Source of the DNA: Petrolisthes cinctipes
Lineage: Eukaryota; Arthropoda; Malacostraca; Decapoda; Porcellanidae
DNA length: 64,000 bases
Direction: 5' to 3'
Assembly (NCBI GenBank): GCA_033782935.1
Contig: JAWQEG010000488.1
Coordinates: 124,001-188,000, forward strand
A model generated the notes under the pieces. The model searched no databases. It saw nothing but the letters and a program-made list of their open reading frames with translations, and was not told where the DNA came from. The translations under genes and the position numbers were made by a program. This document shows positions 35,971-49,330 of the stretch, piece by piece; within the stretch, counting starts at the first letter, position 1, and each line of letters starts with the position of its first letter.

Positions 35971-37149
35971 CCCGAAAATTCGATATTTTGGGGTCCCAGA
36001 AGCAATCTGTACATGCCTACTCAGTGCTAGAATGTTTTCAAAATATAGGCTCAAAACATGCTCAAAATCGATATTTTAGGTGCCCAAAGTCAATAACTGC
36101 ATGTATCTTCTGTACTCGTTTATATCTCAAATTGAGGCTCAAAATATCCAAAAATTCAATATTTTGGGGTCCCAGAAGCAATCTGTACATGCCTACTCAG
36201 TGCTAGAATATTTTTAAAATATAGGCTAAAAACATGCTAAAAATCGATATTTTAGGTGCCAAAAAGTCGATATCTCAAATTCCGTCCCATAACACCCGAA
36301 ACTTCGATATTTAGGGGTCCCAGAAGGGATCTGTACATGCCTACTCCGTGTTAGAGTATTTTCAAAATACAGGCCAAAAACATACTGAAAATCGATCTTT
36401 TAGGTGCCCAAAAGTCGATATGTGCATGTATCTTCTGTACCCGTTTATATCTTTAATTCTGGCCCTAAACACCCGAAAATTCGATATTTTGGGGTCCCAG
36501 AAGCAATCTGTATATGCCTACTCCGTGTTAGAGTATTTTCAAAAGACAGGCCAAAAACATACTGAAAATCGATATTTTACGTGCGTAAAGGCGATATCTC
36601 AAATTCAGTCCCAAAACACCCGAAAATACGATATTTAGGGGTCCCAGAAGGGATCTGTACATGCCTACTCCGTGTTAGAGTATTTTCAAAATACAGGCCA
36701 AAAACATACTGAAAATCTATCCTTTAGGTGCTTAAAAGTCGATATGTGCATGTATGTATCTTCTGTACCCGTTTATATCTCAAATTCTGGCCCTAAACTC
36801 CCGAAAATTCGATATTTTGGGGTCCCAGAAGCGATCTGTACATGCCTACTCAGTGCTAGAATGTTTTCAAAATATAGGCTCAAAACATGCTCAAAATCGA
36901 TATTTTAGGTGCCCAAAAGTCGATATGTGCATGCATCTTCAGTACCCGTTTATATCTCAAATTCAGGCTCAAAACACCAGAAAATTCAATATTTTGGGGT
37001 CCCAGAAGCAATGTACATGCCTACTCAATGCTAGAATATTTTCAAAATATAGGCTCAAAACATGCTAAAAATCGATATTTTAGGTGCGTAAAGGCGATAT
37101 CTCAAATTCAGGCCCAAAACACCCGAAAATTCTATATTATGGGGTCCCA

Positions 37150-39815
37150 GAAGCGATCTGTACATGCCTACTCCTTGTTAGAGTATTTACAAAATACAGG
37201 CCCAAAACATGCTCAAAATCGATGTTTTAGGTGCCTAAAAGTCGATATGTGCATGCATCTTCAGTACCCGTTTATATCTCAAATTCAGGCTCAAAACAAG
37301 CGAAAATTCGATATTTTGGGGTCCCAGAAGCGATCTGTACATGCCTACTCCGTGTTAGAGCATTTTCAAAATACATGCCCAAAACATGCTGAAAATCGAT
37401 ATTTTAGATGCCCAAAGTCAATATGTGCATGTATCTTCTGTACCCGTTTATATCTCAAATTCAGGCTCAAAACACCCGAAAATTCAATATGTTGGGGTCC
37501 CAGAAGCAATCTGTACATGCCTACTCAGTGCTAGAATATTTTCAAAATATAGGCTAAAAACATGCTAAAAATCGATCTTTTATGTGCCAAAAAGTCGATA
37601 TCTCAAATTCAGTCCCAAAACACCCGAAAATTCGATATTTAGGTGCCCCAGAAGCGATCTGTACATGCCTATTCCGTGTTAGAGTATTTACAAAATACAG
37701 GCCAAAAACATACTGAAAATCGATCTTTTAGGTGCCCAAAAGTCGATAGGTGCATGCATTTTCTGTACATGTTTCTATCTCAAATTCTGGCCCTAAACAC
37801 CCTAAAATTCAATATTTTGGGGTCCTAGAAGCAATCTGTACATGCCTACTCAGTGCTAGAATATTTTCAAAATATTGGCTAAAAACATGCTAAAAATCGA
37901 TATTTTAGGTGCCAAAAAGTCGATATCACAAATTAAGGCCCAAAACACCCGGAAATTCGATATTTAGGGGTCCCAGAAGCGATCTGTACATGCCTACTCC
38001 GTGTTAGAGTATTTTCAAAATACAGGCTAAAAATATACTGAAAATCGATCTCTTAGGTGCCCAAAAGTCGATATGTGCATGCATCTTCTGTACCCGTTTA
38101 TATCTCAAATTCTGGCCCTAAACACCCGAAAATTCGATATTTTTGGGTCCCAGAAGCGATCTGTACATGCCTACTCGGTGCTAGAATGTTTTCAAAATAT
38201 AGGCTCAAAACATGCTCAAAATCGATATTTTAGGTGCCCAAAAGTTGATATGTGCATGCATCTTCTTTACTCGTTTATATCTCAAATTCAAGCTCAAAAC
38301 ACCCGAAAATTCAATATTTTGGGGTCCCAGAAGCAATCTGTACATGCCTACTCAGTGCTAGAATATTTTCAAAATATAGGCTAAAAACATGCTAAAAATC
38401 GATCTTTTAGGTGCCAAAAAGTCGATATCTCAAATTCAGTCCCAAAACACCCGAAAATTCAATATTTAGGGTCCCAGAAGAGATCTGTACATGCCTACTC
38501 CTTGTTAGAGTATTTACAAAATACAGGCCCAAAACATGCTCAAAATCGATGTTTTAGGTGCCTAAAAGTCGATATGTGCATGCATCTTCAGTACCCGTTT
38601 ATATCTCAAATTCAGGCTCAAAACAAGCGAAAATTCGATATTTTGGGGTCCCAGAAGCGATCTGTACATGCCTACTCCGTGTTAGAGCATTTTCAAAATA
38701 CATGCCCAAAACATGCTGAAAATCGATATTTTAGATGCCCAAAGTCAATATGTGCATGTATCTTCTGTACCCGTTTATATCTCAAATTCAGGCTCAAAAC
38801 ACCCGAAAATTCAATATGTTGGGGTCCCAGAAGCAATCTGTACATGCCTACTCAGTGCTAGAATATTTTCAAAATATAGGCTAAAAACATGCTAAAAATC
38901 GATCTTTTATGTGCCAAAAAGTCGATATCTCAAATTCAGTCCCAAAACACCCGAAAATTCGATATTTAGGTGCCCCAGAAGCGATCTGTACATGCCTATT
39001 CCGTGTTAGAGTATTTACAAAATACAGGCCAAAAACATACTGAAAATCGATCTTTTAGGTGCCCAAAAGTCGATAGGTGCATGCATTTTCTGTACATGTT
39101 TCTATCTCAAATTCTGGCCCTAAACACCCTAAAATTCAATATTTTGGGGTCCTAGAAGCAATCTGTACATGCCTACTCAGTGCTAGAATATTTTCAAAAT
39201 ATTGGCTAAAAACATGCTAAAAATCGATATTTTAGGTGCCAAAAAGTCGATATCACAAATTAAGGCCCAAAACACCCGGAAATTCGATATTTAGGGGTCC
39301 CAGAAGCGATCTGTACATGCCTACTCCGTGTTAGAGTATTTTCAAAATACAGGCTAAAAATATACTGAAAATCGATCTCTTAGGTGCCCAAAAGTCGATA
39401 TGTGCATGCATCTTCTGTACCCGTTTATATCTCAAATTCTGGCCCTAAACACCCGAAAATTCGATATTTTTGGGTCCCAGAAGCGATCTGTACATGCCTA
39501 CTCGGTGCTAGAATGTTTTCAAAATATAGGCTCAAAACATGCTCAAAATCGATATTTTAGGTGCCCAAAAGTTGATATGTGCATGCATCTTCTTTACTCG
39601 TTTATATCTCAAATTCAAGCTCAAAACACCCGAAAATTCAATATTTTGGGGTCCCAGAAGCAATCTGTACATGCCTACTCAGTGCTAGAATATTTTCAAA
39701 ATATAGGCTAAAAACATGCTAAAAATCGATCTTTTAGGTGCCAAAAAGTCGATATCTCAAATTCAGTCCCAAAACACCCGAAAATTCAATATTTAGGGTC
39801 CCAGAAGAGATCTGT
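37150..39815 (+). repeat. 1327-bp higher-order repeat, two tandem copies, apparently identical
   Basis: Copies run about 37,150-38,480 and 38,480-39,815. I compared a roughly 300-bp stretch base by base, plus scattered marks elsewhere, and saw no difference. Shared rare marks include AGTATTTACAAAATAC, AACAAGCGAAAATTCG, GGTGCCCCAGAAGCG, GTACATGTTTCTATCTC, AAATATTGGCT and GATCTCTTAGG. Length fits five long and three short monomers. Confidence 0.92.
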
Positions 39816-42798
39816 ACATGCCTACTCCGTGTTAGAGTATTTTCAAAATACAGGCTAAAAACATACTGAAAATCGATCTTTTAGGGTGCCCAAAAGTCGA
39901 TACGTGCATGCATCTTATGTACCCGTTTATATCTCAAATTCTGGCCCTAAACACCAAAAAAATCGATATTTTGGGGTCCCAGAAGCGATCTGTACATGCC
40001 TTCTCCGTGTTAGAGTATTTTCAAAATTCAGGCCCAAAACATGCTCAAAATCGATATTTTGGGTGCCCAAAATCAATATGTCTATGCATCTTCTGTACCT
40101 GTTTATATCTCAAATTCTGGCCCAAAACACCCGAAAAATAGATATTTTGGGGTCCCAGAAGCGATCTGTACATGCCTACTCCGTGTTAGAGTATTTTCAT
40201 AATACAGGCCCAAAACATGCTCAAAATCGATGTTTTAGGTGCCCAAAAGTCGATATGTGCATGCATCTTCAGTACCCGTTTATATCTCAAATTCAGGCTC
40301 AAAACACCCGAAAATCCGAAATTTTGGGGTCCCAGAAGCGATCTGTACATGCCTACTCCGTGTTAAAGTATTTTCAAAATACAGGAACAAATCATGCTGA
40401 AAATCGATCATTTAGATTCCCAAAGTCAATATGTGCATGTATCTTATGTACCCGTTTAAATCTCAAATTCAGGTTCAAAACACCCGAAAATTCAATATTT
40501 TGGGGTCCCAGAAGCAATCTGTACATGCCTACTCAGTGCTAGAATATTTTCAAAATATAGGCTAAAAACATGCTAAAAATCGATATTTTAGGTGCCAAAA
40601 AGTCGATATCTCAAATTCAGTCCCAAAACACCCGAAACTTCGATATTTAGGGGTCCCAGAAGCGATCTGTACATGCCTACTCCGTGTTAGAGTATTTTCA
40701 AAATACAGGCAAAAAACATACTGAAAATCGATCTTTTAGGTGCCCAAAAGTCGATATGTGCATGCATCTTCTGTACCCGTTTATATCTCAAATTCTGGCC
40801 CTAAACACCCGAAAATTCGATATTTTGGGGTCCCAGAAGCAATCTGTACATGCCTACTCAGTGCTAGAATGTTTTCAAAATATAGGCTCAAAACATGCTC
40901 AAAATCGATATTTTAGGTGCCCAAAGTCAATATGTGCATGTATCTTCTGTACTCGTTTATATCTCAAATTGAGGCTCAAAATATCCAAAAATTCAATATG
41001 TTGGGGTCCCAGAAGCAATCTGTACATGCCTACTCAGTGCTAGAATATTTTCAAAATATAGGCTAAAAACATGCTAAAAATCGATCTTTTATGTGCCAAA
41101 AAGTCGATATCTCAAATTCAGTCCCAAAACACCCGAAAATTCGATATTTAGGTGTCCCAGAAGCGATCTGTACATGCCTATTCCGTGTTAGAGTATTTTC
41201 AAAATACAGGCCAAAAACATACTGAAAATCGATCTTTTAGGTGCCCAAAAGTCGATAGGTGCATGCATTTTCTGTACATGTTTCTATCTCAAATTCTGGC
41301 CCTAAACACCCTAAAATTCAATATTTTGTGGTCCTAGAAGCAATCTGTACATGCCTACTCAGTGCTAGAATATTTTCAAAATATTGGCTAAAAACATGCT
41401 AAAAATCGATATTTTAGGTGCCAAAAAGTCGATATCACAAATTAAGGCCCAAAACACCCGGAAATTCGATATTTAGGGGTCCCAGAAGCGATCTGTACAT
41501 GCCTACTCCGTGTTAGAGTATTTTCAAAATACAGGCTAAAAATATACTGAAAATCGATCTCTTAGGTGCCCAAAAGTCGATATGTGCATGCATCTTCTGT
41601 ACCCGTTTATATCTCAAATTCTGGCCCTAAACACCCGAAAATTCGATATTTTTGGGTCCCAGAAGCGATCTGTACATGCCTACTCGGTGCTAGAATGTTT
41701 TCAAAATATAGGCTCAAAACATGCTCAAAATCGATATTTTAGGTGCCCAAAAGTTGATATGTGCATGCATCTTCTTTACTCGTTTATATCTCAAATTCAA
41801 GCTCAAAACACCCGAAAATTCAATATTTTGGGGTCCCAGAAGCAATCTGTACATGCCTACTCAGTGCTAGAATATTTTCAAAATATAGGCTAAAAACATG
41901 CTAAAAATCGATCTTTTAGGTGCCAAAAAGTCGATATCTCAAATTCTGGCCCTAAACACCAAAAAAATCGATATTTTGGGGTCCCAGAAGCGATCTGTAC
42001 ATGCCTTCTCAGTGTTAGACTATTTTCAAAATTCAGGCCCAAAACATGCTCAAAATCGATATTTTGGGTGCCCAAAATCAATATGTCTATGCATCTTCTG
42101 TACCTGTTTATATCTCAAATTCTGGCCCAAAACACCCGAAAAATCGATATTTTGGGGTCCCAGAAGCGATCTGTACATGCCTACTCCGTGTTAGAGTATT
42201 TTCATAATACAGGCCCAAAACATGCTCAAAATCGATGTTTTAGGTGCCCAAAAGTCGATATGTGCATGCATCTTCAGTACCCGTTTATATCTCAAATTCA
42301 GGCTCAAAACACCCGAAAATCCGAAATTTTGGGGTCCCAGAAGCGATCTGTACATGCCTACTCCGTGTTAAAGTATTTTCAAAATACAGGAACAAATCAT
42401 GCTGAAAATCGATCATTTAGATTCCCAAAGTCAATATGTGCATGTATCTTATGTACCCGTTTAAATCTCAAATTCAGGTTCAAAACACCCGAAAATTCAA
42501 TATTTTGGGGTCCCAGAAGCAATCTGTACATGCCTACTCAGTGCTAGAATATTTTCAAAATATAGGCTAAAAACATGCTAAAAATCGATATTTTAGGTGC
42601 CAAAAAGTCGATATCTCAAATTCAGTCCCAAAACACCCGAAACTTCGATATTTAGGGGTCCCAGAAGCGATCTGTACATGCCTACTCCGTGTTAGAGTAT
42701 TTTCAAAATACAGGCAAAAAACATACTGAAAATCGATCTTTTAGGTGCCCAAAAGTCGATATGTGCATGCATCTTCTGTACCCGTTTATATCTCAAAT
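38813..42798 (+). repeat. 2182/2005-bp-offset duplication with one monomer lost in the right copy
   Basis: The block at about 38,813-40,793 is copied at about 40,995-42,798. For the first 945 bp the offset is 2,182; from 39,936/41,941 onward it is 2,005. The 177-bp step equals one monomer, located at about 39,758-39,936 in the left copy and missing from the right copy. Shared marks include TAAACACCAAAAAAATCG, ACAGGAACAAATCATGC and AAATCCGAAATTTTGG. The left part overlaps the 1327-bp duplicate. Confidence 0.87.
40570..40717 (+). repeat. Representative domain II 148-bp monomer (GCCAAAAAG type)
   Basis: This is a short monomer with the central motif GTGCCAAAAAGTCGATATC, usually followed by CAGTCCCAAAAC and GATATTTAGGGG. 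It recurs from about 34.5 to 43.3 kb, and again near 52.7, 54.5, 59.3, 61.2 and 62.7 kb. It shares the 29-bp B-half deletion. Some copies read GTCGACATC, at about 34,576, 35,755, 54,547 and 61,169, which links distant blocks. Confidence 0.8.
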
Positions 42799-44481
42799 TC
42801 AGGCTCAAAACACCCGAAAATTCGATATTTTGGGGTCCCAGAAGCGATCTGTACATGCCTACTCAGTGCTAGAATATTTTCAAAATATAGGCTCAAAACA
42901 TTCTAAAAATCGATATTTTAGGTGCGTAAAGGCGATATCTCAAATTCATTCCCAAAACACCCGAAAATTCGATATTTTGGGGTCCCAGAAGCGATCTGTA
43001 CATGCCTACTCCGTGTTATAGTATTTTCATAATACAGGCCCAAAACATGCTGAAAATCGAAGATTTAGGTGCCCAAAAGTCGATATGTGCATGCATCTTC
43101 TGTACTCGTTTATATCTCAAATTCAGGCTCAAAACACCCGAAAATTCAATATTTTGGGGTCCCAGAAGCAATCTGTACATGCCTACTCAGTGCTAGAATA
43201 TTTTCAAAATATAGGCTCAAAACATGCTAAAAATCGATATTTTAGGTGCCAAAAAGTCCATATCTCAAATTAAGGCCCAAAACACCCGAAAATTCGATAT
43301 TTAGGGGTCCCAGAAGCGATCTGTACATGCCTACTCCGTGTTAGAGTATTTTCAAAATACAGGCCAAAAACATACTGAAAATCGATCATTTAGGTGCCCA
43401 AAAGTCGATATGTGCATGCATCTTCTGTACCCGTTCATATCTCAAATTCTTGCCCTAAACACCCAAAAATTCGATATTTTGGGGTCCCAGAAGCGATCTG
43501 TACATGCCTACTCCGTGTTAGAGTATTTTCAAAATTTAGGCCCAAAACATGCTCAAAATCAATATTTTGGGTGCCCAAAGTCAATATGTCTATGCATCTT
43601 CTATACTCGTTTATATCTCAAATTCAGGATCAAAACACCCGAAAATTCGATATTTTAGGGTCCCAGAAGCGATCTGAACATGCCTACTCAGTGCTAGAAT
43701 ATTTTCAAAATATAGGCTCAAAACATGATCAAAATCGATATTTTAGGTGCCCAAAAGTCGATATGTGCATGCATCTTCTGTACTCGTTTATATCTCAAAT
43801 TCAGGCTCAAAACACCCGAAAATTCGATATTTTGGGGTCCCAGAAGCGATCTGTACATGCCTACTCAGTGCTAGAATGTTTTCAAAATATAGGCTCAAAA
43901 CATGCTGAAAATCGATATTTTAGGTGCCCAAAAGTCGATATATGCATGCATCTTCTGTACTCGTTTATATCTCAAATTCAGGCTCAAAACACCCGAAAAT
44001 TCGATATTTTGGGGTCCCAGAAGCGATCTGTACATGCCTACTCAGTGCTAGAATATTTTCAAAATATAGGCTCAAAACATTCTAAAAATCGATATTTTAG
44101 GTGCGTAAAGGCAATATTTTAAATTCATTCCCAAAACACCCGAAAATTCGATATTTTGGGGTCACAAAAGCGATCTGTACATGCCTATTCCGTGTTAGAG
44201 TATTTTCAAAATACAGGCCAAAAACATACTGAAAATCGATCTTTTAGGTGCCCAAAATTCGATATGTGCATGCATCTTCTGTACCCGTTTATATCTCAAA
44301 TTCTGGCCCTAAACACCCAAAAATTCGATATTTTGAGGTCCCAGAAGCGATCTGTACATGCCTACTCCGTTTCAGAGTATTTTAAAAATACAGGCCCAAA
44401 ACATGCTGAAAATCGATCATTTAGATTCCCAAAGTCAATATGTGCATGTATCTTCTGTACCCGTTTATATCTCAAATTTAG

Positions 44482-45239
44482 GCTCAAAACACCCGAAAAT
44501 TCGATATTTTGGGGTCCCAGAAGCGATCTGTACAAGCCTACTCCGTGTTAGAGTATTTTCAAAATACAGGCCGAAAACATGCTCAAAATCGATGTTTTAG
44601 GTGCCCAAAAGTCGATATGTGAATGCATCTTCAGTACCCGTTTATATCTCAAATTCAAGCTCAAAACACCGAAAATTCGATATTTTGGGGTCCCAGAAGC
44701 GATCTGTACATGCCTACTCCGTGTTAGAGTATTTTCAAAATACAGGCCCAAAACATGCTCAAAATCGATATTTTAGGTGCCCAAAAGTCGATATGTGCAT
44801 GCATCTTCTTTACTCGTTTATATCTCAAATTCAAGCTCAAAACACCCGAAAATTCGATATTTTGGGGTCCCAGAAGCGATCTGTACAAGCCTACTCCGTG
44901 TTAGAGTATTTTCAAAATACAGGCCGAAAACATGCTCAAAATCGATGTTTTAGGTGCCCAAAAGTCGATATGTGAATGCATCTTCAGTACCCGTTTATAT
45001 CTCAAATTCAAGCTCAAAACACCGAAAATTCGATATTTTGGGGTCCCAGAAGCGATCTGTACATGCCTACTCCGTGTTAGAGTATTTTCAAAATACAGGC
45101 CCAAAACATGCTCAAAATCGATATTTTAGGTGCCCAAAAGTCGATATGTGCATGCATCTTCTTTACTCGTTTATATCTCAAATTCAAGCTCAAAACACCC
45201 GAAAATTCGATATTTTGGGGTCCCAGAAGCGATCTGTAC
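44482..45239 (+). repeat. 353-bp dimer repeat, two tandem copies
   Basis: Two-monomer units start near 44,482 and 44,835. Both carry GTACAAGCCTACTCCG and a one-base loss giving AAACACCGAAAATTC in place of AAACACCCGAAAATTC. Only a partial third unit follows before the sequence diverges near 45,239. Confidence 0.88.
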
Positions 45240-46509
45240 ATGCCTACTCAGTGCTAGAATATTTTAAAAATATAAGCTCAAAACATGTTAAAAATCGATA
45301 TTTTAGGTGCGTAAAGGCGATATCTCAAATTTAGGCCCAAAACACCCGAAAATTCGATATTTTGGGGTCCAAGAAGCGATCTGTACATGCCTACTCCGTG
45401 TTAGAGTAGTTTCAAAATACAGGCCGAAAACATGCTCAAAATCGATGTTTTAGGTGCCCAAAGTCAATATGTGTATGCATCTTCTATACTCGTTTATATC
45501 TCAAATTCAGGCTCAAAACACCCGAAAATTCGATATTTTGGGGTCCCAGAAGCGATCTCTACATGCCTACTCAGTGCTAGAATTTTTTCAAAATATAGGC
45601 TCAAAACATGCTCAAAATCGATATTTTAGGTGCCCAAATGTCGATATGTGCATGCATCTTCTGTCCTCGTTTATATCTCAAATTCTGGCTCAAAACACCC
45701 GAAAATTCGATATTTTGGGGTCCCAGAAGCGATCTGTACATGCCTACTCAGTGCTAGAATATTTTCAAAATATAGGCTCAAAACAAGCTAAAAATCGATA
45801 TTTTAGGTGCGTAAAGGCGATATCTCAAATTAAGGCCCAAAACACCCGAAAATTCTATATTTAGGGGTCCCAGAAGCGATCTGTACATGCCTACTCCGTG
45901 TTAGAGTATTTTCAAAATACAGGCCAAAAACATACTGAAAATCGATCTTTTAGGTGCCCAAAAGTCGATATGTGTATCCATCTTCTGTACCCGTTTATAT
46001 ATCAAATTCAGGCTCAAAACACCCGAAAATTCGATATTTTGGGGTCCCAGAAGCGATCTGTACATGCCTACTCAGTGCTAGAATATTTTCAAAATATAGG
46101 CTCAAAACATGCTCAAAATCGATATTTTAGGTGCGTAAAGGCGATATCTCAAATTCAGGCCCAAAACACCCGAAAATCCGATATTATGGGGTCCCAGAAG
46201 CGATCTGTACATGCCTACTCCGTGTTAGAGTAATTTCAAAATACAGGCCGAAAACATGCTCAAAATCGATGTTTTAGGTGCCCAAAAGTCGATATGTGCA
46301 TGCATCTTCATTACCCGTTTATATCTCAAATTCAGGCTCAAAACACCCGAAAATTCGATATTTAGGGGTCCCAGAAGCGATCTGTACATGCCTACTCAGT
46401 GCTAGAGTAATTTCAAAATATATGCTCAAAACATGCTAAAAATCGATATTTAAGGTGCGTAAAGGCAATATCACAAATTCAGGCCCAAAACACCCGAAAA
46501 TTCGATATT

Positions 46510-49330
46510 ATGGGGTCCCAGAAGCGATCTGTACATGCCTACTCCGTGTTAGAGTAATTTCAAAATACAGGCCGAAAACATGCTCAAAATCGATGTTTTA
46601 GGTGCCCAAAAGTCGATATGTGCATGCATCTTCAGTACCCGTTTATATCTCAAATTCAGGCTCAAAACACCCGAAAATTCGATATTTAGGGGTCCCAGAA
46701 GCGATCTGTACATGCCTACTCAGTGCTATAGTAATTTCAAAATAAAGGCTCAAAACATGCTAAAAATCGATATTTAAGGTGCGTTAAGGCAATATCTCAA
46801 ATTCAGGCCCAAAACACCCGAAAATTCGATGTTATGGGGTCCCAGAAGCGATCTGTACATGCCTACTCCGTGTTAGAGTATTTTCAAAATTCAGGCCCAA
46901 AACATGATAAAAATCGATTTTTTTGGTGCCCAAAGTCAATATGTGTATGAATATTCTTTACTCGTTTATATCTCAAATTCAAGCTCAAAACACCCGAAAA
47001 TTCGATATTTTAGGGTCCCAGAAGTGATCTGAACATGCCTACTCAGTGCTAGAATATTTTCAAAATATAGGCTCAAAACATGATCAAAATCGATATTTTA
47101 GGTGCCCAAAAGTCGATATGTGCATGCATCTTCTTTACTCGTTTATATCTCAAATTCAAGCTCAAAACACCCGAAAATTCGATATTTTGGGGTCCCAGAA
47201 GCGATCTGTACAAGCCTACTCCGTGTTAGAGTATTTTCAAAATACAGGCCGAAAACATGCTCAAAATCGATGTTTTAGGTGCCCAAAAGTCGATATGTGA
47301 ATGCATCTTCAGTACCCGTTTATATCTCAAATTCAAGCTCAAAACACCGAAAATTCGATATTTTGGGGTCCCAGAAGCGATCTGTACATGCCTACTCCGT
47401 GTTAGAGTATTTTCAAAATACAGGCCCAAAATATGCTCAAAATCGATATTTTAGGTGCCCAAAAGTCGATATGTGCATGCATCTTCTTTACTCGTTTATA
47501 TCTCAAATTCAAGCTCAAAACACCCGAAAATTCGATATTTTGGGGTCCCAGAAGCGATCTGTACATGCCTACTCAGTGCTAGAATATTTTAAAAATATAG
47601 GCTCAAAACATGTTAAAAATCGATATTTTAGGTGCGTAAAGGCGATATCTCAAATTTAGGCCCAAAACACCCGAAAATTCGATATTTTGGGGTCCCAGAA
47701 GCGATCTGTACATGCCTACTCCGTGTTAGAGTAGTTTCAAAATACAGGCCGAAAACAGGCTCAAAATCGATGTTTTAGGTGCCCAAAGTCAATATGTGTA
47801 TGCATCTTCTATACTCGTTTATATCTCAAATTCAGGCTCAAAACACCCGAAAATTCGATATTTTGGGGTCCCAGAAGCGATCTGTACATGCCTACTCAGT
47901 GCTAGAATATTTTCAAAATATAGGCTCAAAACAAGCTAAAAATCGATATTTTAGGTGCGTAAAGGCGATATCTCAAATTAAGGCCCAAAACACCCGAAAA
48001 TTCTATATTTAGGGGTCCCAGAAGCGATCTGTACATGCCTACTCCGTGTTAGAGTAATTTCAAAATACAGGCCGAAAACATGCTCAAAATTGATGTTTTA
48101 GGTGCCCAAAAGTCGATATGTGCATGCATCTTCAGTACCCGTTTATATCTCAAATTCAGGCTCAAAACACCCGAAAATTCGATATTTAGGGGTCCCAGAA
48201 GCGATCTGTACATGCCTACTCAGTGCTATAGTAATTTCAAAATAAAGGCTCAAAACATGCTAAAAATCGATATTTAAGGTGCGTTAAGGCAATATCTCAA
48301 ATTCAGGCCCAAAACACCCGACAATTCGATATTATGGGGTCCCAGAAGCGATCTGTACATGCCTACTCCGTGTTAGAGTATTTTAAAAATTCAGGCCCAA
48401 AACATGATAAAAATCGATTTTTTTGGTGCCCAAAGTCAATATGTGTATGAATATTCTTTACTCGTTTATATCTCAAATTCAAGCTCAAAACACCCGAAAA
48501 TTCGATATTTTAGGGTCCCAGAAGTGATCTGAACATGCCTACTCAGTGCTAGAATATTTTCAAAATATAGGCTCAAAACATGATCAAAATCGATATTTTA
48601 GGTGCCCAAAAGTCGATATGTGCATGCATCTTCTGTACTCGTTTATATCTCAAATTCAGGCTCAAAACACCCGAAAATTCGATATTTTGGGGTCCCAGAA
48701 GCGATCTGTACATGCCTACTCAGTGCTAGAATGTTTTCAAAATATAGGCCGAAAACATGCTCAAAATCGATGTTTTAGGTGCCCAAAAGTCGATATGTGA
48801 ATGCATCTTCAGTACCCGTTTATATCTCAAATTCAGGCTCAAAACACCCGAATATTCGATATTTAGGGGTCCCAGAAGCGATCTGTACATGCCTACTCAG
48901 TGCTATAGTAATTTCAAAATAAAGGCTCAAAACATGCTAAAAATCGATATTTAAGGTGCGTTAAGGCAATATCTCAAATTCAGGCCCAAAACACCCGAAA
49001 ATTCGATATTATGGAGTCCCAGAAGCGATCTGTACATGCCTACTCCGTGTTAGAGTATTTTCAAAATTCAGGCCCAAAACATGATAAAAATCGATTTTTT
49101 TGGTGCCCAAAGTCAATATGTGTATGAATATTCTTTACTCGTTTATATCTCAAATTCAAGCTCAAAACACCCGAAAATTCGATATTTTAGGGTCCCAGAA
49201 GTGATCTGAACATGCCTACTCAGTGCTAGAATATTTTCATAATATAGGCTCAAAACATGATCAAAATCGATATTTTAGGTGCCCAAAAGTCGATATGTGC
49301 ATGCATCTTCTGTACTCGTTTATATCTCAA
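46510..49330 (+). repeat. Three copies of a 0.6-kb block at 1,500 and 677 bp spacing
   Basis: Blocks starting near 46,510, 48,010 and 48,735 share GCTATAGTAATTTCAAAATAA, GTGCGTTAAGGCAATATC, AATCGATTTTTTTGG and GAAGTGATCTGAACATG. Equivalent phase points are 47,046, 48,546 and 49,223. The 677-bp step is one 147-bp plus three long monomers. The 1500-bp step carries, between copies 1 and 2, the copy of the 44.8-kb block. Confidence 0.82.
47090..47880 (+). repeat. Copy of the 44.8-45.6 kb block (offset 2,325 bp)
   Basis: This stretch repeats about 44,765-45,555 almost unchanged. It keeps the diagnostic AAACACCGAAAATTC one-base loss, GTACAAGCCTACTCC and GAGTAGTTTCAAAATAC. Small differences include AAAATATGCTC near 47,429 and AAAACAGGCTC near 47,755. 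Confidence 0.83.
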
